Positions 34,540 to 45,299 of a stretch of DNA of 64,000 nt are shown here, piece by piece. A model generated the notes under the pieces. The model did not search any database. It was not told the origin of the DNA and saw only the letters and a program-made list of their open reading frames with translations. Where the stretch lies: contig VTPC01091285.1 of NCBI GenBank assembly GCA_011009095.1, forward strand, positions 62,001 to 126,000. Direction: 5' to 3'. How positions within the stretch are numbered: the first letter of the stretch is position 1; each line of letters begins with the position of its first letter. The stretch is from Ignelater luminosus. Lineage: Eukaryota; Arthropoda; Insecta; Coleoptera; Elateridae. The position numbers and the translations under genes were made by a program.

Positions 34540-36760
34540 GGAGTGGAGGATGGGATTCATGCTAAGAAGGCACGTATCTGAACTAAATTAACCTCAATTG
34601 CCCTGGTGAAGGCCGATACGTAGACTGCCAACGACTACGTGCATTTCAATTTCCGTGGGCTCAGTCTGTATGCCCACGAAAGGCGTTTTAGCGAGGGCTC
34701 ACAGCCTTACCTCCAACTTTAGATTGGAGGAACCACCTCCCGGACTGTAAACTTCGAATCACCCATATTCCCTACGTGATATATGCGACTACTCTGGAAT
34801 GATACAGCAACATATGGGATTCATATATCCCTGTACTCGTGGCCATTACCATAAGGTCATATCATCATGTTCAAGCTCTCTTAATCACTACTATTGAAAG
34901 TACATATTTTACCACTTGTGGTCACTGCCACCAGTCCACATCATCTTGTTAAAGCTATCTTAATACTCATATTCATTCAGCTTACCGGCTTGGCTAAATG
35001 CACCGTTTTAACAGCAGCCCGGTCCGGCCTGATTGGTTCCGCCAATCTCTTTCTAGCTGATGCTCCCGTACTCAAAGAAGACTCCCTCGAACCATAAAGT
35101 ACTCCTGTCAGAAAGAGCGCAGATCTACCTAGAAAAAAACCAAGCAGTGTAATACCCCTTGTTGGATGTGACGAATAGATAACCGGAGCTTTGAGAAACT
35201 CTAGGTCAGAGGGCTCTGAAAGAAAATAATATAATTACACCAAACCTTATTCAAGAAGCCGTTTTGCGTACTTTTTGAACACTACAAAACACACCGACTT
35301 GCTGAAACTCATCAACCCATATCCTTAAGAACTTGCAGACCTTCGTACAGCGCACATTATACTAGAGGGTGCTGACAAGTTTCCTCCACACCGTACGACG
35401 AAAACATTCCAAACTATCACTTGATCTGTTTACAAACAGACATTTAAATTTGGATTGAGCGAGATCCTTTTCTTTGGATTTCGTAAAACGTCGCAGAGAG
35501 CGTACTATCTAATTATATTTGTTTGGTTCGTTTCACGGCCTCCAACACCTGCAGGCCAATAATGGCCCGCCAACCCCTTTCCCCTCTGATCTTATATAAG
35601 TACTTATTACTAAGGGGGAAGACACACCGATCCGTAGAGATTTTCTCTACCGTATTGCTTCCTTCGCCCTTCCTAATCGATCCTCCCAAATAACGCCACT
35701 TCTGTTATCTCGTCTTCGCACGCATTCTTTTTAATTAATTTGACAACGCTGACCTGCTTTTGTTGCTGGCACACAAGCGATTGTCATTGTAAATGTTTTA
35801 CTTCTACTGAGAGAATTGACCTCCACGGCTCTCAGGGCATAATTAAAATCCAATTCATGGCTTATATTATTTAAAATCTGACAGCTTCACAGATCTACTC
35901 CAAATACCTGGACATCTCTCCCATCAAAACTTGCATAGCCTCTGAGGGCACAATTTGCACTTAATTATACATTTAACGTTTTCCTTACATAGACATCGTC
36001 TAGTACCAAACTCTAATGCTGTACCTTACAAACGAAGAGCAAGCTCTAATTGCTTTGCAGTAATATACGTAAGCCTTCAACAACTCCGGTCAAAATATCT
36101 CGCATAGTACCGGATGGGAATATTCAAGTATCTGATCTCACAAAACACTGTTGATGGCACGATCTCCTATTCGAGCTTTGGAATGACCCTTGTCAGTGTA
36201 CAAACAATTTTGGACTCCGAGACAGAAACGTACAACACGAGAGTTGATCCTAAATTCATTACCAAGGAATTGTCTGCATATGCAACAACTTCGCGTTCTT
36301 AACATGCAAAATCGATCAACAAGACATTCACTATCAAGTTCCATATCGGAGGACCACAACTGGAATTTTGCGACAGACGTCTCATCAGACATTTTTGCTC
36401 CGGAAGTAGTGACCTCATATAGTCAATTAGCTACAACCCACTGTCAAAGTGTGCCAGTGAGATCGACGAAGACGTCCAAGACATAATTCTTATAACTCTT
36501 TAATCACGATCTCAACATCTCATGACACGCATCCTTAATAGATGAACGTCCAACAAAGCCATATTGCCCATACGACATCCGTCCTTCCATACATTCGGTT
36601 AGCCTAAAAGTCATTGTTGGGCCTGTTTCCCACCGTCCTTAGTAGTTGAGTACGGGGGCATGTTGGGTCTGTTTCCGACCACCCCAACAGGTTCAGTCCA
36701 GTCCACTTGTTCATTAGCTCTCTGTTTCGTTAAAATAGTTACGTGTAATGTCTTGTAATT
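34540..36760. other. GC-richer island of unknown origin
   Basis: This 2.2 kb differs from its flanks: GC content is higher, open frames are more frequent, and poly-A and poly-T runs are rarer. Locally good plus-strand frames exist (NDYVHFNFRGLSLYAHE near 34.63 kb; 36190-36486), but none matches a family I know. Short direct repeats occur: CTCTCAGGGCATAATT (35829) against CTCTGAGGGCACAATT (about 35940), and TGTTGGGCCTGTTTCC (36615) against TGTTGGGTCTGTTTCC (36661). The second of the latter pair follows a purine-rich GTACGGGGGCA, so an LTR edge is possible. The best guess is an old, heavily decayed inserted element. Confidence 0.35.
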
Positions 36761-37968
36761 ATTCAACTAAGAAGAAGAAGTGTTGAAACCAGCAACTTCT
36801 CCAACATACAGTCATTATCCACTCAAACATTTTCCTGAAGACGGACAAATCAGAAGGACCATAACGCGCAGCATCTTTTGTTTCCGCTGCTGGTACAGAA
36901 GTAATAATTTATCTGAAATTGTATGTTAAACAGCCACGGGCGTCTCACCTCCAATGCAGGGGCGCCACCAACTACAGTCGGGTACCTGAGCATCCGCATC
37001 TATATTCAAATTCTTATAGAGTATCTTTGGAAAGATCGTTCCCAGCTACATGCGAGCAGTTACCCTGCACTGTAAACATATGTTACAATTAATAATAAAT
37101 TAAGAATTTGGAGAATGTTACATAAAACAAACACCAAAGATCTTGTTGCCTTCAATGCTGCTATGCCATTCCTTCACATTTTCTAGTCTTTATGCTCAAA
37201 ATATGGTAAAAACAATTTCAATTTTAAAGAAATTATCTATGGCTCATATTAACAATTTATAACAACTGCTGTTGCAAAAACAAAATTGAAAAGTGAATGT
37301 TGGATTCGTTTTAGTTATAATCTAGCAAGTGAACAAGTAGATCCCGGAAAATCTCGAAGGTAATAATGAACTAATCGTCTACTGATTTCCTGTACTAGTT
37401 TCTTTGCTTATTGTTTCAGATATTAGCGAGATTGTTCTTTCCTTCTTTCCAAAACTCAAAGTTATTCAAAATGTATTAATGTTGTGCGTTTCTTGCTTTC
37501 ATTCAAGAGTTCATCCTATGTATTTAAAGTCCGTTCAGGCCTTCTGGTACATCTTGTAAAAATCTTTAGAGAAATGTTTTTTCTGCTTTTCCAATGGATC
37601 CTTTCAGATTCAGTTTAAGCTCTCTGTTTCTCTTGAGGTTTGATTCTTTTTACCCAAACTGTATTTTTGTCCTGTTTACATTTACTTATTGGCTGTGCTT
37701 ACTTAGAATTCAAAAAATTCTTCTTATTATTATTATTTTTTATTGCTAGTTTTCTGAACAATCACGGGCACGACCTTGATTAGTTTGAACTGATATGACG
37801 CTAGATCAAATGTAATCTATTCTTTCTATTGGACCAAAAGGGTACTTTCATTTGCTATTATACCAGATAGTAAGTCGTTAAGAAATTAGACAATTAATGG
37901 CTACAGACAGAATTAAATTTCTATGGTATCGGATTATTTTAACAAAAACAATACTTACTCTTAGAATT

Positions 37969-38301
37969 ATTGTAACAGATATCTGCATTCGCATCCGCAA
38001 CTGCGGATAATCTGCATGGTTTCGAACATCCGTATCTTCATGCGTATTTGCAAATTTAATTTCTTTAAAACCCACTTCCGCAGATTTATATAAGGATATC
38101 TAGAGCAAGAGGATACACGTATCGAAGACAATCATGTGATAATGCGCAAACATGCAAGAAGGCTTAGCGGCGGCGTCTCGTTGTCACATTGCTTTATTAG
38201 TTTATTTTAATTGTTACGTCTAGCGTTATAACGGATACGTAGTTTGAACATTCGCATTCGGGAAAATTCGCATGCGAAAAACCACATCCGTTACAACCCT
38301 G
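37969..38301. mobile_element. hAT-like MITE with CGCATCCGCA motifs
   Basis: The right end, read inwards, begins CAGGGTTGTAACGGATGTGG, a form common in hAT elements. The left end reads TTGTAACAGATATCTGCATT followed by CGCATCCGC. The ends pair imperfectly (TTGTAACRGAT). Both subterminal regions are rich in GCATTCGCAT and GCATCCGC words. It is about 330 bp long with no coding region. Confidence 0.55.
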
Positions 38302-38309
38302 CTTACTAT

Positions 38310-40300
38310 ACCTAATGCGAGATTGATCTTGATTGAAAGGAGAAATAAATCAAACAGAATAAATAAAGAAAGGTCGGTTTAATCATATCAGATGAACAGC
38401 GCCAGTACCAATACCTGCATTCAAAGTAATATTATTTTAGGTTATGAAGAGATATGCACATTTGCACAAGTCACATTTTGTAACGAGGAATACAGCAAAG
38501 TCCCCCAGACAGTTTAAAAAACTAGCCTACGGCAAATACGTGCATTTGGCTTACTCAGGATTTATATTAACCAAAGCAAACAGCCGGAACTTAGTCGGTT
38601 TTCAAAAGATCCAAGTAGCATCTAGTAAATAAACAATAGATGTAAATAATGCAACAACTTGCAATATTAGCAGCAAATTGAAATTATCAACCGAGTTCGC
38701 CAATTACAGGTTCAAGTCAAACTGTATTTAGAGTGCCTACGGTTTGTGAGTAATCTTTTGCAGCGCAGAGGATAATGTGCCATAAATAATGAATTTCCTC
38801 CTCCAGGTTTAAGGTTTATTGATTGCTTAAGCTATGGTAACCCAGTATTAGGTAATAACTATATAAGTGTATTATGTACTTTAAATTGAACTATAGTTAC
38901 TGGACTGAACATGGTTATTTGCTTTCTAGATACATTTAAAAAAATGTAGCAGTTAGCTAATAATCGGTAATATTCCGTTACTCTGTATTGATTATTTTAG
39001 TAAAAACCAACAAAAGTTAACACACATTTCTATTTTCAGCAAATTTTCCAGCCATTTCGTCTGGCTAATGAACAAATATTTCAGTCATGTTCTGTTTGTT
39101 TTTTACTTTAATGAATACTCGTTTAGTGATGGACTATATATTAATAGAGAGCCGGTCAGACATATCTGGGATGTGACGGGAGCACATTGATTTATCTGCA
39201 GTTCGGTGAGATATGTGTAGGATCGTATCACGTACAGCCACCCCACCTCTACCGCGTAATCAAGATATATCCGACCTTGGAGCGACGTGAGATATTACTC
39301 CCGGAACATATCTTCTTTATTGCGCTATTTACTATTTATATGCCGTTTATGTTATTGCAGGTTTATGGTGCTGTTACCAGATGTACGACCGCCGAGAGCG
39401 ACATACATCGTTTTACGTAGATCTATTGTCTGCCAATAGCTAATTGTCTAAATAAATTTCTCTCCAGCTGGTTTTTAATGAAATATTAAAGTAAATGCCT
39501 AACTGGAGATTCGTTACGAGAAAATTAAATGTCATTCTTTCCTAATGCCATATGTGTGTTTCTTATCAGATGTCAAAGGATTTTAATATATTAATTCTGG
39601 TTGTGACATAATCAGATTGTGTAATTTGGTATAGTACTTGGAATGATACAATCAGGAGATACTTTTTACTGTCGTATATTTTACAATGATAAGCATTCCT
39701 TGTAAAAGAACTTAATTCTGGACAGCTATCGTATATTTCCTAATTAAAACGGGCGTTCATTTTCAGTAGAATAAAAATTTTTTGAAAGGACTTCTCTTGC
39801 ATTTTTAAATACCAGGATAGAGGCATGATGTCATAACATTATTTATCATTTTTAGTCGTTTGATAGTTGCATTATTATTCTTACGATATTTTCAATTACC
39901 TTTCAAATCAATTTATTTACTTACGTACAATAATTAATGAATAAGATTTATTGAAAGAAGTGAATTTATAGAAAAAACTTTTACTTGAGTTTGAAAAGAA
40001 CAATCTTGTGCTGATGCAGGTTTTCTCTATATACTGTACAGAATCTACTGCCATGTAACTACCACTCACTTGTTTTTCTTATTTTGACTGAGAGGAGGTT
40101 GCGCACTTTTACTATACTAGTTAGTAGGGTTAGTTATTATGAAAATTCTAACCTAAGATTTAAAAGTGATTATAAAAATTTTTTTTCATGAGATGCACAC
40201 ACAGTGAAAAAAATTCCGTCTCAGTAGTTCTGAATTTGAGATGAACCGCTGAACTTTGGATATTGACAATGTAATACAACTGTTTATTTGAGAAAAAACA
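38310..40300. other. Non-coding stretch with a GC-elevated patch
   Basis: No gene is recognised. The patch at 39140-39420 has more GC and CpG than its surroundings and an open frame of 77 codons (39187-39420), which has no motif I know. It may be a regulatory block or chance. Confidence 0.35.
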
Positions 40301-40309
40301 AAAATGAAG

Positions 40310-40545
40310 CAAATTTGGAACTTCGGTGGCTCTGATAGTTAAGCATTCGACTATTAATCCAAAAGTCGCAGGTCCAATCCCCGGCCGAGGTTTTAAAATT
40401 TTTATGCAAAAAGAATCTGTAACAAAATGTCATGCAATGACTGCAATGAATTCTACTATAAGATTCCTACTTGGGGTTGGAATATGACCCAAAGTGTGAG
40501 ACACAAAACAATAACAAGAAAGAAGAATTTTCATAAAAACTGATC
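40310..40545 (+). mobile_element. tRNA-derived SINE
   Basis: The head resembles a tRNA. TGGCTCTGATAGTTAAGC (40327-40344) fits an A box of the RNA polymerase III promoter and GGTCCAATCCC (40371-40381) fits a B box, about 40 bp apart. CGACT and AGTCG between them can form the anticodon stem, but the loop is too long for a working tRNA. A non-tRNA body of about 150 bp follows. There is no clear A-tail or target duplication. Confidence 0.6.
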
Positions 40546-40643
40546 GTTGTGTTCTTGTCACTCTTAGCCTTTTAATCCAACTTGTTTTTTGTAAACCAGG
40601 GTTATTATTTAAAGTAAGTTGTGCAAATATGACAGTTTTGCAC

Positions 40644-40705
40644 AGGGCTGGTCCGGGATTTATTGCGCTCCGGGGCAACTTCGGATTTCTGCACCCTTGC
40701 ATCCT
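40644..40705 (+). repeat. Possible hAT-like transposon end
   Basis: CAGGGCTGGTCCGGGATTTA followed by GCGCTCCGGGGCAA resembles the left end of many short hAT elements. No matching opposite end was found within the next kilobases. Confidence 0.3.
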
Positions 40706-41382
40706 TCACTACTCAGTATTGAAAACCTTCCATCTTAGAAGACTTAAAGTAAAATTAACTGTTAGTAAGAAATACTTGATCGATTCGAATAACTCAACTT
40801 CCTCAATAAGCTCAACGGATTCATAAAAGAACGATGAATATTGAAAATGTATGTTCAATTTAGAATTAGTTTGTTCAATCCCAGAATTATTAAATATATA
40901 TCAACGATCCTTTTCCTTTTAAAGGGTCCATAACAAATAGAGAAAAATATTTTCAGTAGTTAAGAGAAACCGTTCATACGTTCTCTGGCAAAACAGCATT
41001 TCCAACAACTATGTACTACCAAACGGATAAGAAATCGGTTCAAGAACAATTAAACACATTTTATGTTCTTATCTTTCAAGGTCATAAACTAAATTCTATA
41101 CAAAACCTTCGTTTGCTTTGAATTATTTCATGTCCATGTACTGCATAGAAAACAAACACAGGGATGTCTTCTAGAAATATCTTAAGCAGATTTCATGTGA
41201 ATCTCATTCGTGCGATGACAAATCGTCGTGGTCTCTGCTTTGAAACTTGCATTGAGAAGTTACGTCGCATTCAAGTATAAAAACGTCAGAATATCACAAC
41301 TCATAAACGTCATATCAAGATGTGAAAACAACGTTAGTTAATGGCGAAGTAGGCTTTTTTATGTTAGACTAAAAAGTGGAAC

Positions 41383-41411
41383 AAAATTGACGTCTTAATG
41401 ACGTCAATTTT
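41383..41411. repeat. Perfect 12-bp palindrome with CRE-like core
   Basis: AAAATTGACGTC and GACGTCAATTTT are exact inverted copies around the loop TTAAT. The right arm with the last loop base contains TGACGTCA, the palindromic CREB/ATF site. It could be a regulatory site or simply a hairpin. Confidence 0.6.
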
Positions 41412-42954
41412 TGGATTCGTTATCGACGACAAATATGTCCTATTAATCAAACAAATCCGACGTCACTCAGTTTGCTGAATATAGCTCTAAAGGCAGGAAT
41501 TTGAGTTTTGCGCAATTGCATGCTTTAAAAGAGAAGTAAAAATTTTCATTTTTGCTAATATTACAACCATGCACTTGTAATATCGTCAGTATTTGTCTTT
41601 TCTTTAGATTTGAATGGTCTTGTACAAACTAGCACAATGAAAGAACAATAGATAAGCAAAGCATATGCAAACGAAAAAATAAAACACATTAGGTACGTAT
41701 ATTTTTCATTTTAGAATTTTATACATTTCTTAAGAAAAATGTCATAAGCCTACTTTTAGAAATCAAAATATTGGTTCTTTTTTGTTAGCAGAAAGTCTTT
41801 AATTTGAGCTCGTCTTGTTTTATAGCCAAGATGAATGATAACATATGCAAAATGTTGAATGGGATCCTGTCGGTGTTCTTTCAGGCTATTTTTTTTGGTT
41901 GTGGAGTTTACATCTTTCTTTACCAATTTTTGTGCCCCCATAACTATGCGTTCTGAGGCAGTTATCTCACTGGTTTAACATCTGAAAATAGCCCTGGTTC
42001 TGCATATACAAGTAGAGCTTACTGCTTTTCGGTCAGTCTTCGAAAGTCTAATATGCCATTGTTTATTTTAGAATAATGTAAAGAAATGTTTAAAATCACA
42101 TGAGTAGTAACTATAATACCATCTTTGGATATTGGCACTACAGCGTCATTGAATTTCTAACATTAATGGCCGCACTTGTGTGATAGTCAACTTTGAAAAA
42201 GTCAACCAACAGTGCAATATGTGTTGCCTATCTAGCAGTAAGTTTTATAATGACTGAAGGATATTGTTTATGATTTAATCCTGTCTTTAAATAAGTTTTT
42301 TTGGGAGCCCTATGTTTTAAGCTTTTTACAGAACATAGAGCGTTTCCTTCCTATGCTCGTGTTGTTCAAAGACACTTCCGTTTAAGGAAATTTTTCTTGG
42401 CAAATTGTACTTCGGTGTTGGTTTGACTTTGCTTTTTATTAAAGAAATGATTTTTAAAAATCTATGTAAGTCTTAAACAAATGAAAAACGAAAATTCAGT
42501 AGTAGCTACAGAAAGTAACAAATCCAGGCAACAGGCTATAAAGATTTTTCTACTAACTTTTACCTATCACAGCTTACCTAGAGTTTTGTTGGTTTTTTGC
42601 TAAATATAACTTGACTGCAATTCTGGATATTCTGGATATCTATTAAGAGTAGACGTTTTCTAGGTCTGTGGTGTCTTGGGAAACTTCCAAAACGTTTCCA
42701 AGTTTTTTAACGTATCTTTTAGAGTCAAAAGATATTTTCAACTTATTTGCACTGTATGACTATCAACTGTGATTCTTTTTCCTGTTTAACACACCCCTAC
42801 ACACAGATCTTGTCGCCTAGTTACTTGCTGGAAGGATTTCAATTCACTACAAAATTGTCCATGCTTTTTTTACTTGGAATCTAATTGTATCCTGGATCTT
42901 AAGCAAACCATGCTTTTTTCGTCTGTAATTTAACAGTATCTGTACATTCCTAAG

Positions 42955-43340
42955 GGGCTGTTTTTATATTACGTAACGCAAAAAGGAACGATTTTTACAC
43001 CCCCCTTGTAACGCACCTGTAACGCAAGCTTGAACTCCCCCTTAAATATTACGTAATGCAATCCTCTAAGTCACACTCAATATGAAAATGTTCTAATTTT
43101 TTATTGAAAAAGATTTTATTAGAAAAGAACAGATCAAAGCGAGGCGCGTGCGATCGTTGTGGTCTACACGCAGACTGTTTGAGTTCAGACAAGTAAATAT
43201 GACTAATTAATATTTTATCAATAACATTTTATCGTTACGTAACGTTACTCCTAACCCCCACCGCCCCGTTGGTACCGCTGCGTAACGTTACTCTAAACCC
43301 TCACCTCCCCTTGCAGCGTTACGTAATTTAAAGACAGCCC
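42955..43340. mobile_element. MITE with GGGCTGT...TTACGTAACGC ends
   Basis: The left end GGGCTGTTTTTATATTACGT and the right end, reverse complemented GGGCTGTCTTTAAATTACGT, are imperfect inverted repeats of about 27 bp. The palindrome TTACGTAA and words such as GTAACGC recur several times inside (near 43000, 43240, 43280 and 43320). It is about 386 bp and non-coding. Similar GGGCTGTCCATAAATTACGT-type MITEs are widespread in insects. Confidence 0.75.
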
Positions 43341-43589
43341 ATAATCAAATTGGTACGCTTTTGCGTATTTTCAAGCTCGATAGTTAAAACTAAATTTTTT
43401 GATTAAATTACTGCTCCTAAAGTTAGTTTTTGCTGATACATGTGCCTTTATATTAGTCAATTCGGTCAAGTTTGCCCATGCTTGCCCCAAAGGTCTTCTC
43501 GCTACCAGAATAAACCATAAAATTAAATTAAATCAATCTTGAATAAGCAATAAAGTGGAATAACATTATAATCTTAAAGATAACTGGTA

Positions 43590-44535
43590 GCAAATCTATG
43601 TACATACATTGGCCCAGAAAAGAGAATGGACAAGTCTATAACCACTTCTAAGGTATTTACAGTTGTGTAGGCAACCCATTTTACGACATCGCCATTACTT
43701 TCATACTAAGGCAGGCTCTCTGCAAGGCGCCTGTCGCAATTAGTTCTGCATCATTGAATCTTTACCTATGATATTTTTGGTTTTTAACTAAAGTTTAGAC
43801 GTGATAGCTAAACATTTGTGTGCATCGTTCTCAAGGAAGGAATACAGTTAAGACTAAAGTTAATAATTATTTAATTGATCCAAAAAATTGTATGAATTAG
43901 AACATTTTTTAATTAACACTAATCTTTAGATTTTATTATCAATTACCTTTCAGAAAGTTTTAGTGAAGAAGGCATTAATTTTAAGCATTTATATGACAAT
44001 GTTTAGGCTTTGCCGATGAATTAGCATTGGAACCGTCCGTGATAAAGGTTATCATTGCTTTTAAAGGTACAGTTAATCCGGCAAAATATTTAAAAACACC
44101 CTGGGAAACCGAAAATATTAAAGTATTCTCACAAGGGGACCTTGGGTCAACCGGAACACTAAATTCAACGAATTTCTATATGTGGGTAGTACCCCACTGT
44201 TCATGTGTATTGCTGAAACATTAGGTCGCACCTTTCAAAAATAACAAATATTTCCTAAGAAAGGTTTTTAGTGCAATGCACACAAATGTGTATGTTTCAC
44301 GTCAAAATTTTATTTAAAAATCGAAAATATCATATTCCCCAGGACGGCTTAGATAAAGATTCAATGAAGCGGAACTAACTGCGACAGGCGCCTTGCAGAG
44401 AACCCACATTCACTTGAATTGCTTGAAAGTAATGGTGATGTTGTAGAATGGGTTGCCTACTCAATTGGTGCTTAGTTCTGTCCATTATTTTTTGGGGGGG
44501 GGCGCTGTGCTGTACATAGGTCGAGATTTGTTTTG
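43590..44535. mobile_element. Large inverted-repeat element, arms about 195 bp
   Basis: The left arm (about 43590-43785) contains GTAGGCAACCCATT, CATCGCCATTACTTTCA and CTCTGCAAGGCGCCTGTCGC. The right arm (about 44335-44535) carries the reverse complements in the same order at about 80% identity. The right arm includes a run of nine or more G (near 44492). The central 550 bp holds an open frame (44027-44224) of no known family. This is a MITE or foldback structure; no target duplication was found. Confidence 0.75.
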
Positions 44536-44984
44536 GGTACTTTCTTCTTAGACCCTGTAATTTCTTGCCCACTACACATGATTCATCTGTATTAATACCC
44601 CAGGAGGCCTTGGGAAAATTTCTTTTGTTTCGTTCCTTCTGCTTATGTTACTTGACATAGTGAAAAAATTTTTCTTTATCGAGTTCAACAAGTCTTTTCC
44701 TTACTTTACGTTGTATTGATTTCTGTTTTGGGTGATGACAGGTTTTAGTGTGATAACCAGTTATTTGGTATAATTGCAGTGGATTAGTATTGAAATAAAC
44801 ATTTAAAATATTAGCAAATTCAATACGCCGCGCCGGCATACACTGAGAGCGTCAACATGTGTCTTCAGAGAAAGATCTTAGAAACCGGAGGTAAAATGTA
44901 GTAGTATCTCCCTTATTTGAGAAGAGGAGAGAAATTTAAAAAAACAATTTTCATAGATAACTCATAAACAAAAAAAAATATACA

Positions 44985-45291
44985 GTGCGCCCAATTTAAG
45001 ACGTTACAAGTAGGTAGGCAACACACTGTGCATATCATAGATATGTTTATGATTACAAAATATCGTTTTCAATTTTTAAAAAGGATAGCTATGGAAAACA
45101 GAAAATTTTAAAAAAATATTAGAATAATTTGCTGGTCACTTTGACAAGAATTTCTTTATATTGAGTTATTATCTAACCTTACATTTTTAGTTTTAGTTTA
45201 GTTTTAGTTATTTAATAAAATTTAACAAACAAAAATAACATATGAGATTCGGTTATTTGCCTACTTACATGTAGTGAGATAAATTGGGCAT
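44985..45291. mobile_element. MITE with TGCCCAATTTA ends
   Basis: The left end reads GTGCGCCCAATTTAAGACGT and then ACAAGTAGGTAGGCAA. The right end, reverse complemented, reads TATGCCCAATTTATCTCACT and then ACATGTAAGTAGGCAA. The inverted ends are about 37 bp at about 80% identity around a 307-bp non-coding body. Confidence 0.65.
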
Positions 45292-45299
45292 ATTGCATA

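Noticed and set aside
36114-36486. Overlapping frames as a capsid-like or envelope-like gene
   Set aside because: No gag, zinc-knuckle, protease or fusion-type motif is visible, so only an unidentified island is reported.
39187-39420. 77-codon frame as a small membrane protein
   Set aside because: No start context, splice site or recognisable motif; kept only as part of a GC-elevated patch.
40318-40395. Functional tRNA gene
   Set aside because: The A and B boxes are present, but the anticodon loop is too long, the T stem is imperfect and no acceptor stem closes it; a SINE head explains it better.
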